A stretch of DNA of 24,029 bases, from contig JAYTCQ010000175.1 of NCBI GenBank assembly GCA_043736395.1, positions 1 to 24,029 of the forward strand, in the 5' to 3' direction. The position numbers and the translations under genes are program-made. Origin of the DNA: JAFDVL01 sp043736395. GTDB taxonomy: Bacteria; Acidobacteriota; Blastocatellia; RBC074. The notes under the pieces were generated by a model. That model did not search any database and was not told the DNA's origin. It worked only from the letters and a program-made list of their open reading frames with translations. Below, in pieces: positions 7,456-15,787 of the stretch (its first letter is position 1; each line of letters begins with the position of its first letter).

Positions 7456-7762
7456 TTTCCTTTCTTCCCTGATTTTGATCCAACTTAGGATTAGAAATTG
7501 TATTGTAAGAAGTAAAGACAAGAGTGAAGACTTTGAATCGCGGTGGCTGGCTAAGCATTAACAGAAATGAACGCTAATGATACAGAGTGTTCTACTGCGA
7601 TGCAGCCTGCCACCGCGATTAACTATTTCTTGAGATCAGAAATTTTGTGAGACGCACTAAAGGTAAAGGCAGTCAAAAACACGAATTTGTAATCGGGAAT
7701 GATTAAAGATTTTAATTCCACAGCTTTGAGAGGTTTCTTCAAAAACTGAATAAGGAAAAATT
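7456..7762 (+). other. 307-base intergenic region with large palindrome
   Basis: No ORF is supported on either strand. The region is AT-rich and carries the inverted repeat described separately at 7536-7620. No good -35/-10 pair was found, and no strong Shine-Dalgarno sequence precedes the SIMPL gene (only AAGGAA about 8 bases before its ATG). Confidence 0.5.
7536..7620. repeat. 85-base palindromic element with 17-base arms
   Basis: AATCGCGGTGGCTGGCT (7536-7552) and AGCCTGCCACCGCGATT (7604-7620) are inverted arms with one mismatch, flanking 51 bases. The GC-rich arms stand out from the AT-rich intergenic DNA. The size and shape fit a REP/BIME-like element, a mini-MITE or a transposon remnant. 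No transposase is nearby. Confidence 0.7.
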
Positions 7763-8467
7763 ATGAAGACAATGAAAGGATTATTAATAACTTTAATTTT
7801 ATTTGCCACGTCGGCGACGGCGCAGGAATCAATTGAAAAACTGCCGCCCTCGATCCGCACAAATGGCGAAGCGATAATTACGGCCAAGCCTGACCGCGCA
7901 CAAATTGATGTGGGCATCGTCACGCAGGCAAACTCTTCACAAACTGCCGCCACGCAGAATGCGCAAAAACTTGAAACTGCGCTTACCCAGCTCAGAAAAT
8001 TACTCGGAACAGACGCGGATCTCAAAACAATTAGTTATTCGCTTTCACCAAATTATCGTTACCCGACGGGCGGCGGCGAACCGACAATTTCCGGGTATAC
8101 AACGTCGAACATTTTGCGCGTCACGCTTGATGATTTAACGCGAGTGGGCAAGGTCATAGATACTGCTACATCATCGGGCGTGAACCGAATTCAGAACCTG
8201 CAATTTACCCTAAAAGATGGGCAATCGGTTGAAGCGCAGGCGCTCAGCGAAGCCTCGTTAAAGGCGCGGAAAAAAGCCGAGACGCTGGCCTCTGCGCTCG
8301 GTCTGAAAATCGTCCGCGTGCTTTCGATCACAGAAAGTAGTCCGGTCGTAATTCCAATGAGTAATGTCACTTTTGCCCGTGCTGAAAAAGCTGCCACGCC
8401 AATCGAACCCGGCACCATTGAAGTTCGCGCAACTGTTGCCCTAACGGTCGAAATCAGTGCGCAATAG
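7763..8467 (+). CDS. SIMPL (DUF541/BP26-like) domain periplasmic protein
   Basis: Signal peptide at residues 1-20 (GLLITLILFATSATAQ). The mature protein begins PPSIRTNGEAIITAKPDRAQIDVG, the typical opening of SIMPL-domain proteins. It continues with AQKLETALTQLRKLLG, TISYSLSPNYRYP, a SGYTTSNILRVTLDDLTRVGKVIDTA segment and LKARKKAETLASALGLKIVRVLSI. It ends in EVRATVALTVEI. The length (234) is normal. Family members form periplasmic assemblies and are linked to envelope or oxidative stress, with no known enzymatic activity. It is followed 80 bases later by the VIT transporter. Confidence 0.88.
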   Translation: MKTMKGLLITLILFATSATAQESIEKLPPSIRTNGEAIITAKPDRAQIDVGIVTQANSSQTAATQNAQKLETALTQLRKLLGTDADLKTISYSLSPNYRYPTGGGEPTISGYTTSNILRVTLDDLTRVGKVIDTATSSGVNRIQNLQFTLKDGQSVEAQALSEASLKARKKAETLASALGLKIVRVLSITESSPVVIPMSNVTFARAEKAATPIEPGTIEVRATVALTVEISAQ

Positions 8468-8547
8468 ACATCCATTTTCAGTTGCGTGCGCGGGCTACTG
8501 ACACTGCTCGCACAGACGTTCGAAATCGCTATTAGGAGATATATAAA

Positions 8548-9243
8548 ATGCCCATAGTTCATCGTGAAAGACACCGTACACAGCATATTGGTTGGCTCCG
8601 TGCCGCAGTGCTGGGAGCCAACGACGGGATCGTCTCAACTGCCAGTCTGGTGGTGGGTGTGGCAGCTTCGAATGCAACGCATGCCGGGATCTTAGTGGCA
8701 GGTGTCGCAGGATTAGTGGCCGGAGCCATGTCCATGGCTGCGGGTGAGTATGTTTCAGTCAGCTCTCAGTCAGATACTGAGAAAGCCGACATCGAACGAG
8801 AACAAACAGAACTTGCTACGAATGAAGAGAACGAGAGTCAGGAGCTTGCCGCCATCTACGTCAAACGAGGACTCGATCCAATTCTGGCAAATCAAGTCGC
8901 CGAACAACTAATGGCTAAGGATGCGCTTGCAGCCCATTCCCGTGATGAGCTTGGCATCTCGGAGACCATCAGCGCTCGACCTGTTCAGGCTGCGCTTACT
9001 TCTGCGCTGACGTTCGCAGTTGGTGCTGCACTTCCTTTACTCATTGTTGTTATCGCGCCTTCCTCACAGCTTGTACCACTTGTTGCCGGAACTTCGCTTT
9101 TATTTCTCGGTCTGCTAGGTGCCTTGGCGGCTTATACGGGCGGTGCGCGAATCGGAATAGGGATCGTCCGTGTCACATTTTGGGGAGCGCTTGCAATGGC
9201 AATAACGGCAGGAATAGGAGCTTTGTTTGGGACGGCTGTCTAA
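8548..9243 (+). CDS. VIT1/CCC1 family Fe2+/Mn2+ transporter
   Basis: 231 residues. The opening HIGWLRAAVLGANDGIVSTASLVVGVAAS is the hallmark first helix of the VIT/CCC1 family. Next come a Gly/Ala helix with LVAGAMSMAAGEYVSVSSQSDTEKADIERE, a cytoplasmic Glu-rich metal-binding stretch (about 75-130), and three C-terminal helices (ALTFAVGAALPLLIVVI, VPLVAGTSLLFLGLLGALAAY, VTFWGALAMAITAGIGALFG). Five helices are expected. VIT proteins export cytosolic Fe2+ or Mn2+, lowering toxicity. A clear TTAGGAG lies 8-14 bases before the ATG. Metal preference cannot be read from the sequence. Confidence 0.92.
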   Translation: MPIVHRERHRTQHIGWLRAAVLGANDGIVSTASLVVGVAASNATHAGILVAGVAGLVAGAMSMAAGEYVSVSSQSDTEKADIEREQTELATNEENESQELAAIYVKRGLDPILANQVAEQLMAKDALAAHSRDELGISETISARPVQAALTSALTFAVGAALPLLIVVIAPSSQLVPLVAGTSLLFLGLLGALAAYTGGARIGIGIVRVTFWGALAMAITAGIGALFGTAV

Positions 9244-9458
9244 AGTTGAAAAAGCATTCGCGATGTGCTGACTGACAGCATTGATTTGACGAAGCGGTTT
9301 TTTACTCAATGGAGTCACTGAATCAAATCAGATTTTTGGGAAATGGCAGGATACAGAGTTTAAATTCTTCATCCAGCCTTGAGCCAAAAGTATTTATTCA
9401 TAATAGTTTGCGATCAACGTGGCATAGAAAGTGCATAACCAAATTGAATGGTAAAAAT

Positions 9459-9632
9459 ATGAAAAAAGACACTTGTGCAACCTGTGGTGGAACGGGCGTA
9501 ATTGATTGTAGTCATTGCGGCGGAAGCGGTATGAACCGAAATTCCGGTTTGCTCAATGAGCCTTGTCCTGGTTGTGCCGGGACTGGTCAGGAAACCTGTC
9601 AGGAATGCGAAGGAACAGGCAACCATCAATAA
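9459..9632 (+). CDS. Stand-alone DnaJ-type zinc-finger mini-protein (57 aa)
   Basis: Four CxxCxGxG motifs make up most of the protein: CATCGGTG (6-13), CSHCGGSG (17-24), CPGCAGTG (36-43) and CQECEGTG (47-54). These are the cysteine knuckles of the DnaJ central domain, which bind two Zn2+ and help hold unfolded protein, but J domain, G/F region and C-terminal domains are all missing. The ORF stays open upstream to 9309, but that part has no protein-like features, so I take the ATG at 9459. It ends 8 bases before the site-2 protease start and is probably co-transcribed with it. It could be a redox or zinc-sensing partner, but that is an inference. Confidence 0.75.
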   Translation: MKKDTCATCGGTGVIDCSHCGGSGMNRNSGLLNEPCPGCAGTGQETCQECEGTGNHQ

Positions 9633-9640
9633 GGAAAAAT

Positions 9641-10771
9641 ATGGAAGCTCAAATAAAATTAGGTCGAATTTTCGGCATCAAAATCGGATTACATTACAGT
9701 TGGTTGATTATCGCATTATTGATTGCGTTTTCGCTGGCGGCACATTTTGGAACTGAACATCCGAACTGGGATAGAAGCACAATCTGGGGGCTTTCAATTA
9801 TCACAGCCATCCTGTTTTTTGCTGCCATTGTCGCCCATGAATTATCGCATGCTCTGGTGGCGCAACGGCGCGGCTTACCTGTGCGTTCCATCACATTGTT
9901 CGCGCTGGGCGGCGTCGCGCAATTTGAGAAAGAAGCCGAAGACGCCAAGACGGAATTTCTGGTCAGTATTGTTGGCCCGATTACTAGCGCTGTGATTGGA
10001 TTTGGCTGTTTGTTGCTGGCGTATTTGCTGGGTTGGACAATGATGACAGAGCCGAGTACGCCTTTGATGGCGATGCTGGTTTGGCTGGGTTATATCAATC
10101 TGGGACTGGCAGTTTTCAATATGCTGCCCGGTTTCCCGATGGACGGTGGACGCGTGCTGCGGGCCTTGATTTGGTGGGGTACGGGCAGTGCGGAGAGAGC
10201 CATTCGCATTGCATCGTTGACCGGACAAGCAGTGGCTTTTGGATTCATCATCCTGGGCATTTATCGGTTCTTCGCAGGCGCCGGATTTAGCGGATTATGG
10301 ATGGCATTTATCGGCTGGTTTTTGCTGAATGCGGCCAAGGCCACATATGCGCAACAGGAATTGACGGATCGCTTAAAGGGCGTTCGGGTGGGTGATTTAA
10401 TGACTCGTGATTGCACGCTGGTGGACAGCAATACTAATTTGCAAACCTTCGTGAACGAATACCTGTTGCACACAGCCCGACGCTGTTTTTTGGTGTCTGA
10501 ACAAGGGAATGTAACGGGGCTGATTACGCCAAATGAAGTGAAAGATATTGCACAGGCGCGGTGGCCTTTCACGACTGTTTTTGACGTTATGCGCCCACTT
10601 GATCAATTGCGAACCGTGACGCCGGAAACACCTGTCAGTGAAGCTCTGGAAATCATTGGACGCGAAGACATCAATCAGCTCCCAGCCTTGACCAACGGAC
10701 GATTGGAAGGGATGATTTCACGTGATCAGATTTTGCGGTATTTGCTTACTCGCGCTGAATTAAAAATGTAA
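9641..10771 (+). CDS. Site-2 protease family (M50) zinc metalloprotease with two CBS domains
   Basis: 376 residues from ATG 9641, which follows a TAAGGA ribosome-binding site; the open frame continues upstream but overlaps the zinc-finger gene. The membrane half carries the active site HELSH (H66, E67, H70) and the second zinc motif GFPMDGGRVLRAL (D168). About six membrane helices occur before residue 240. The C-terminal part (about 250-376) is a CBS pair: VGDLMTRDCTLVDSNTNLQT...GLITPNEVKDIAQ and VFDVMRPLDQLRTV...GMISRDQILRYLL. CBS pairs bind adenine nucleotides, so proteolysis may respond to energy state. The substrate, perhaps an anti-sigma factor, is unknown. TerC starts 15 bases later. 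Confidence 0.92.
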   Translation: MEAQIKLGRIFGIKIGLHYSWLIIALLIAFSLAAHFGTEHPNWDRSTIWGLSIITAILFFAAIVAHELSHALVAQRRGLPVRSITLFALGGVAQFEKEAEDAKTEFLVSIVGPITSAVIGFGCLLLAYLLGWTMMTEPSTPLMAMLVWLGYINLGLAVFNMLPGFPMDGGRVLRALIWWGTGSAERAIRIASLTGQAVAFGFIILGIYRFFAGAGFSGLWMAFIGWFLLNAAKATYAQQELTDRLKGVRVGDLMTRDCTLVDSNTNLQTFVNEYLLHTARRCFLVSEQGNVTGLITPNEVKDIAQARWPFTTVFDVMRPLDQLRTVTPETPVSEALEIIGREDINQLPALTNGRLEGMISRDQILRYLLTRAELKM

Positions 10772-10786
10772 GTTGAGGAGAAATTT

Positions 10787-11530
10787 ATGGATTGGGTTAC
10801 TGACCCGCAGGCTTGGATTGCATTTGTTACCTTACTCTCATTAGAAATCGTGCTGGGGATTGATAACGTTATTTTTATTTCAATTCTGGCGGGCAAACTT
10901 CCTGCGGCAGAGCAGGCGAAAGCGCGTTATGTCGGCTTGGGGCTGGCAATGTTCATGCGCATTGGACTGCTGTTTTCATTAGCCTGGGTCATACGTTTGA
11001 CAGCGCCGCTCTTTAATATTTTCGGACATGAAATCTCAGGGCGCGACTTGATCCTGATCATTGGCGGTTTGTTTCTGCTGGCTAAAGCTACGCGCGAAAT
11101 TCATCAGAAACTTGAAGGTCAGGAAGGAGAAACTTCAACCCAGGTGAAGCCGTCGTTCATGAGTGTCATTATTCAAATTTTATTATTGGATCTTGTGTTC
11201 TCACTAGATTCCGTGATTACAGCGGTTGGGATGGTTGATGAAATCAGCATTATGATTACAGCGGTCGTGCTCGCCGTCGCCTTCATGATGTTCTTCGCCG
11301 CGCCGATCAGCAATTTTGTTGATCAGCATCCGACGTTCAAGATGCTGGCTTTGAGTTTTCTTCTGCTGATCGGGTTTACTTTAATTGCGGAAGGCTGGGA
11401 CAGTCATATTCCCAAAGGCTATATTTATACGGCCATGGCATTTTCTGTTTTTGTTGAAATCTTGAATCTGAAGTTTAGGAAAACCTCTGACACGCCAGTC
11501 AAATTGCACGAGACATATACGAAAGACTAA
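10787..11530 (+). CDS. TerC family integral membrane protein
   Basis: 247 residues with about seven helices. The family signatures are present: SLEIVLGIDNVIFISILAGKLP (acidic residues in helix 1) and a repeat of the same pattern at LLDLVFSLDSVITAVGMVDE in the middle, reflecting internal duplication. TerC proteins are linked to tellurite resistance and, more recently, to metal insertion and Mn2+ export during protein secretion. The gene follows the site-2 protease by 15 bases with GAGGAG before the ATG, so they are probably in one operon. It ends with a short basic-acidic tail after FRKTSDTPV. The cargo ion cannot be determined here. Confidence 0.92.
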   Translation: MDWVTDPQAWIAFVTLLSLEIVLGIDNVIFISILAGKLPAAEQAKARYVGLGLAMFMRIGLLFSLAWVIRLTAPLFNIFGHEISGRDLILIIGGLFLLAKATREIHQKLEGQEGETSTQVKPSFMSVIIQILLLDLVFSLDSVITAVGMVDEISIMITAVVLAVAFMMFFAAPISNFVDQHPTFKMLALSFLLLIGFTLIAEGWDSHIPKGYIYTAMAFSVFVEILNLKFRKTSDTPVKLHETYTKD

Positions 11531-11580
11531 AAGCCACCGGACAGTAAATCAGAAACTACTTTTGACATTTCGATCGAAAA

Positions 11581-12810
11581 ATGATGATGGCAGTTATAGA
11601 AAGAAAATTATCAAATACTTTCAGAAATTTTTTCGAATCGGAAAAGTCGAGCGGTATTTTGCTGATCATTTGCACGGTAGTTTCGCTGTTCCTTGCCAAC
11701 TCAATGATTGGCGCAAAATATCAGAGCCTTTGGCAAACTTTGGTCGGCAGTCTGAGCGTCGAGCATTGGGTGAACGACGGGCTAATGGCAATTTTCTTTT
11801 TACTGATTGGATTGGAACTCGAACGCGAGCTGTATAACGGTGAATTATCCAGTATTAAAAATGCGCTGTTACCGATTTTTGCGGCAATCGGCGGAATTGC
11901 CTTTCCCGCGCTGTTTCACTTTTTCTTAAATTTCGGAACGCCGACGCAAGCTGGAATTGGCATTCCGATGGCAACTGATATTGCTTTTGCGTTGGGCGTG
12001 CTTGCGCTGTTGGGTAACCGCGTTCCTGCTTCATTGAAAATTTTTCTGACAGCGCTCGCCGTGATGGATGATTTAGGTGCAATTTTGGTAATTGCCATTT
12101 TTTACACCGCGAAACTATCGCTCGCTTATCTAATAAGCGCGCTGGCAGTTTTTGGCTTGCTCATTGGACTGAATTATTTTTTGCGTGTGATGTCGCTCAT
12201 CCCCTATTTGCTGGGCGGCGTAGTGATGTGGTTCCTCCTCTTAAAATCCGGGGTTCACGCAACAATTGCCGGGGTGCTGCTGGCATTTGCTATTCCATTC
12301 TCGACTCAGGAAGACGACGCAGAATCACCTTCACATAAACTTGAGCATATATTGCATAAGCCTGTTGCGTTTGTAATTCTTCCGATTTTTGCACTAGCTA
12401 ACACCGGAATTGTGATTGGCGCGGATTGGGCACAAAACCTAACGAGTGCGAATAGCCTGGGGATCGTCGGCGGTTTAATAGCAGGCAAACCCCTGGGCAT
12501 CATGTTGTTGAGTTTTGTGGTTGTCGCGATTGGCCTTTGCCGTTTGCCACTTGATCTAAACTGGTGGCACATTTTCGGCGCGGGATTACTGGGCGGGATT
12601 GGTTTTACGATGTCAATTTTTATTACAAACCTGGCTTTCGTCGGTGATGTGGAAGCAATCAATGCTTCAAAAATAGCGATCCTGATTGCTTCATTCACGG
12701 CAGGAATAATTGGTTTTGTGTGGCTTAAATTATTCGGCAAGCCCGCTGAATCAGATGTAGATATGGACACGATGAATTTTCATTCAATTGAAATAAAATC
12801 AATAAAGTGA
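11581..12810 (+). CDS. nhaA: Na+/H+ antiporter NhaA
   Basis: 409 residues, slightly longer than E. coli NhaA (388). The ion-binding site is intact and in the same numbering as E. coli: MATDIAFALG puts D133 in place, and TALAVMDDLGAIL puts D163 and D164 in place. The later IAGKPLGIM segment holds the conserved Lys region near residue 303. NhaA exchanges cytoplasmic Na+ or Li+ for two protons, for pH and salt homeostasis. Three ATG codons in a row start the gene (MMMAV). No strong ribosome-binding site precedes it. It starts 50 bases after TerC and ends 93 bases before the ATG of the P-type ATPase. Confidence 0.95.
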   Translation: MMMAVIERKLSNTFRNFFESEKSSGILLIICTVVSLFLANSMIGAKYQSLWQTLVGSLSVEHWVNDGLMAIFFLLIGLELERELYNGELSSIKNALLPIFAAIGGIAFPALFHFFLNFGTPTQAGIGIPMATDIAFALGVLALLGNRVPASLKIFLTALAVMDDLGAILVIAIFYTAKLSLAYLISALAVFGLLIGLNYFLRVMSLIPYLLGGVVMWFLLLKSGVHATIAGVLLAFAIPFSTQEDDAESPSHKLEHILHKPVAFVILPIFALANTGIVIGADWAQNLTSANSLGIVGGLIAGKPLGIMLLSFVVVAIGLCRLPLDLNWWHIFGAGLLGGIGFTMSIFITNLAFVGDVEAINASKIAILIASFTAGIIGFVWLKLFGKPAESDVDMDTMNFHSIEIKSIK

Positions 12811-12816
12811 GGTTAT

Positions 12817-12903
12817 CTGAGTACTTCTTCTTCAATTATCAAGGTCGGCGGATCCACTCTCACCCAGGAAATTCCCACGCGGGAAAACCAGCCTCCGTAT
12901 GCG
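12817..12903 (+). other. Probable N-terminal extension of the cation ATPase (non-ATG start)
   Basis: The ATPase frame has no stop between 12811 and the ATG at 12904. A CTG at 12817 would give MSTSSSIIKVGG, then LTQEIPTRENQPPYA, running into MEAVAVAKSFDVDPAVGLSS. Homologues normally begin with a W/Y-x-A/S-x-x-x-x-E-V/A-x-x-x-L lead before the GLS segment. The annotated ATG truncates that lead; the extension restores PPYA. GTGAGG (12807-12812) lies just upstream. There is no in-frame ATG, GTG or TTG in this stretch. Confidence 0.5.
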
Positions 12904-15543
12904 ATGGAGGCAGTTGCAGTAGCGAAAAGTTTCGACGTTGATCCAGCAGTTGGATTGAGTTCAGAGAAAGTTGTGCAGCTCCGCGCCCGTTATGGTGAAA
13001 ATTCGATTGAAGCTGCGAAATCTCGGGCGGCGTGGCTTATTTTACTGGATCAATTCAAGAGCCTGGTGGTCGGTTTGCTGGCAGTCGCTGCCATCGTTGC
13101 CTGGGTCACTGGCGACCGGGTCGAAGCCATTGCGATTCTCGTGGTGCTGGGTCTAAATGCGCTCATCGGATTTGTCACGGAATGGCAGGCCGGGCGCGCG
13201 CTCAACGCCTTGCGCCAATCTTCGCACACGATGGCGCGTGTTCGCCGTGAGCAGCGCGAAGCCATGATTGATACCGCCGAACTCGTGCCCGGCGATATTG
13301 TAATTCTAAATGCTGGCGACCGCGTACCTGCCGATCTGCGATTGTTGGAAGCGGCAACTTTGCGGGCTGAAGAATCTTCCCTGACCGGCGAAAGCGCTCC
13401 GGTCGAAAAAGCTGTCGCTGCGGTTCCTCCTGATGCAGTGCTGGCTGAACGCCATTCGATGCTTTATCTCGGTACGATGATTGCCGCCGGACGCGCGATG
13501 GCAATTGTCACAGCCACTGGCGCACAGACTGAGATGGGCAAGATTGGTCATCTCGTCGCGAGTGTACCTAATGAATCAACCCCGCTTGAACGCCGCCTGG
13601 ATGAGATGGGTCGTCAGTTGGTGTTTCTGGTATTGATTATTGCCATGATCGTGATGATTACCGGATGGCTGCGCGGTGAAACCTGGTGGATGATGATCGA
13701 AGTCGGTATTAGTCTTGCCGTCGCTGCTGTGCCGGAAGGATTGCCGACTGTCACGACCTTGATTCTTGCCTTGGGAGTTCTGCGCATGGCGCGTGAACGT
13801 GCTATCGTCAGACGTTTGTCAGCAGTGGAAACGCTGGGCAGCGCGACTGTTATCTGCTCAGATAAAACAGGCACGCTCACCGAAAATCGGATGACCGTGC
13901 GCGAATATCAACTCGCGAATGGCAACGCTGTCAAACTTGAAGCTCAGCCGCGCGCCAATGATGAATTATTCAATCGCGCCGTGCGTGCCGGAGTGCTTTG
14001 CAACGAAGCTTCATTTGATCCAACCGCCAATGAGAAAGAACGAGCGACTGGCGATCCAACCGAAATCGCTTTGCTGGTATCCGCGCATGGATTGAAAGTT
14101 GACGTACCGCAAATGCGTTCAGCGTATCCGAAACTGGCAGAACGGCCTTTCGATTCAGATTCCAAACGAATGACAACCGTTCATCGGCTTCAGGATGGAA
14201 CGCGCATTGTGCTGCTCAAAGGTGCTCCTGGCGTTGTGCTTGATGCCTGCGCTGATTATGTGGAAAGTGAAACCAATCTGAAGCCGCTTGATGCGGAAGC
14301 GCAGAAGCGATTTCGCGCTATGAATGATCAGATGGCAAATCAGGCTTTGCGGGTGCTGGGTCTCGCTGAAAAACGGCTGGGCAAAGATGGGACACAGGAC
14401 ATCGTCGAAGCCGAAAGTGCAAGCGGTTATACGCTGCTTGGTTTCGTCGGGATGATTGATCCGCCGCGTGCCGAAGCCGCCGAAGCGATCCAGCAGGCAC
14501 ACTCCGCAGGCATTCGTACGGTGATGCTGACCGGTGATCAACTCAACACTGCAAGCGCCATCGCACGTGAACTAAAATTAAGCGATGAAGCGGAACCGCT
14601 GGTACTTCACGCGCGTGAACTGGCAGATGCAAATCCCGAACGCCTGACTGAGCTGGCGCGTACTGTCACCGTGTTTGCGCGTGTCTCTCCCGAAGATAAA
14701 TTGCGGATTGTCGAAGCGTTACAAAAGGCCGGTGAAGTTGTCGCTGTGACGGGCGATGGAGTAAACGATGCGCCCGCGCTCAAGCGTGCTGACATCGGCA
14801 TTGCAATGGGTGAACGCGGAACTGAAGCCGCCAAAGAAGCCGCTGATGTCGTGTTGGCCGATGACAACTTCGCGACCATCGTCGGCGCTATCGCAGGTGG
14901 GCGGGCGATTTACGCCAACATCACCAAGTTCGTAAATTTTATGTTCAGTTCGAACCTCGGCGAAGTTGTCATGATCTTTACTGCGATTGCTGTTGGATGG
15001 CCGCTGCCATTGGTGCCGCTACAAATTCTGTGGGTCAATTTGGTGACGGATGTTTTCCCGGCGCTGGCACTCGCCGTCGAACCTCCCGCCGCAGACGTGA
15101 TGCAAAAGCGTCCGCGTTCAGCGCAGGAATCATTGCTCTCTCGCTCGCTGTTGATTTTGATTAGTTGGCAAGGCGTGATGCTCGGCGCGTTTGGATTAGC
15201 TGCTTACCTCTGGGCGCTTGATGCGTATGGCGCAGGCCCGCACGCCCGCACGATAGCAATGCTGGCGCTGGTCGGCGCTCAGCTTGGGCATCTTTTCAAT
15301 TGTCGTTCGCGAACGCGCTCGGCGCTGGAAGGATTATTCAGAAACATATTTGTCTGGGGTGCCGTTGTCATTGTCATTGCGCTACAACTGCTGGCCGTCT
15401 GGTGGGCACCACTGACGCGCGTCCTGCAAACCGTTGCCCCAAACCCACAGGATTGGGGCGTTATCTGTTTGGCAGTAATCTGCCCCGTTATAATCGTAGA
15501 AATTACAAAATTAATTGCCCGCCGCAAAGCAGCTAAAACGTAA
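12904..15543 (+). CDS. Cation-translocating P-type ATPase, type II (Ca2+-ATPase-like)
   Basis: At least 879 residues. Motifs in order: LTGESAPVE (T161-S164), PEGLP in helix 4 (277-281), SDKTGTLTENRMTV with phosphorylated D320, DPTEIALL, KGAPGVVLDAC, a MLTGDQ segment, TGDGVNDAPALK (GDGVND 617-622) and VNLVTDVFPALALAVEP in helix 6. This is the layout of bacterial Ca2+/cation ATPases (P2A-like). In helix 6 the usual N-x-x-T-D-G-x-P is VTDVFP, so ion preference is uncertain. The frame is open upstream to a stop at 12808 and encodes a family-like lead, so the true start is probably the CTG at 12817, which follows GAGG. The gene is likely to share a transcript with NhaA. Confidence 0.92.
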   Translation: MEAVAVAKSFDVDPAVGLSSEKVVQLRARYGENSIEAAKSRAAWLILLDQFKSLVVGLLAVAAIVAWVTGDRVEAIAILVVLGLNALIGFVTEWQAGRALNALRQSSHTMARVRREQREAMIDTAELVPGDIVILNAGDRVPADLRLLEAATLRAEESSLTGESAPVEKAVAAVPPDAVLAERHSMLYLGTMIAAGRAMAIVTATGAQTEMGKIGHLVASVPNESTPLERRLDEMGRQLVFLVLIIAMIVMITGWLRGETWWMMIEVGISLAVAAVPEGLPTVTTLILALGVLRMARERAIVRRLSAVETLGSATVICSDKTGTLTENRMTVREYQLANGNAVKLEAQPRANDELFNRAVRAGVLCNEASFDPTANEKERATGDPTEIALLVSAHGLKVDVPQMRSAYPKLAERPFDSDSKRMTTVHRLQDGTRIVLLKGAPGVVLDACADYVESETNLKPLDAEAQKRFRAMNDQMANQALRVLGLAEKRLGKDGTQDIVEAESASGYTLLGFVGMIDPPRAEAAEAIQQAHSAGIRTVMLTGDQLNTASAIARELKLSDEAEPLVLHARELADANPERLTELARTVTVFARVSPEDKLRIVEALQKAGEVVAVTGDGVNDAPALKRADIGIAMGERGTEAAKEAADVVLADDNFATIVGAIAGGRAIYANITKFVNFMFSSNLGEVVMIFTAIAVGWPLPLVPLQILWVNLVTDVFPALALAVEPPAADVMQKRPRSAQESLLSRSLLILISWQGVMLGAFGLAAYLWALDAYGAGPHARTIAMLALVGAQLGHLFNCRSRTRSALEGLFRNIFVWGAVVIVIALQLLAVWWAPLTRVLQTVAPNPQDWGVICLAVICPVIIVEITKLIARRKAAKT

Positions 15544-15562
15544 CAAAACAGGCGTCAAGAGT

Positions 15563-15604
15563 ATGCGCATGGAGTACAAGCTTCAGCTTGTACTCCATGC
15601 GCAT
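15563..15604. terminator. Long perfect 19-bp hairpin after the cation ATPase
   Basis: ATGCGCATGGAGTACAAGC (15563-15581) and its exact complement (15586-15604) flank a 4-base TTCA loop. The sequence after it is TTGTCTTCC, moderately T-rich. It lies 20 bases after the ATPase stop and is a good candidate for a transcript end or 3' stabiliser, but the perfect long arms also fit a mobile palindromic repeat. Confidence 0.65.
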
Positions 15605-15654
15605 TTGTCTTCCTACCGCAATCCGAAAAACATTTTTAATTATTTGCTAAGTCA

Positions 15655-15698
15655 TCCTGAACGATAACGCGTAGTGACATCGTTAGGACGGTTCAGGA
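15655..15698. repeat. Palindromic repeat upstream of the efflux adaptor gene
   Basis: TCCTGAAC (15655-15662) and GTTCAGGA (15691-15698) are perfect inverted arms around a 28-base interior with a second AACG/CGTT pairing. It sits 50 bases after the long hairpin and about 90 bases before the HlyD-type gene. It may be a REP-like element or an operator for the efflux locus. Confidence 0.5.
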
Positions 15699-15787
15699 AA
15701 TTGCGCGACGTCATTTTTATGGCGAGACAATTGCACTAATGGATTTAATACAGAACTAAGGAAAAAAGTGTTCGAAAGGCGTACAGG

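Noticed and set aside
9309..9458. Upstream extension of the zinc-finger mini-protein
   Set aside because: The 50 added residues show no protein-like pattern; the ATG at 9459 starts right before the first Cys knuckle.
9244..9458. Hidden gene in the 215-base gap before the zinc-finger ORF
   Set aside because: No ORF with a ribosome-binding site or recognisable product on either strand.
11562..11837. 91-residue + strand ORF overlapping the start of nhaA
   Set aside because: It is out of frame with NhaA, whose sequence and active-site numbering are intact.
13202..14541. Long minus-strand ORFs inside the cation ATPase (and similar ones across copA, the adaptor and the RND gene)
   Set aside because: They lie wholly antisense to well-supported genes and their translations have low-complexity, non-family composition typical of shadow frames.
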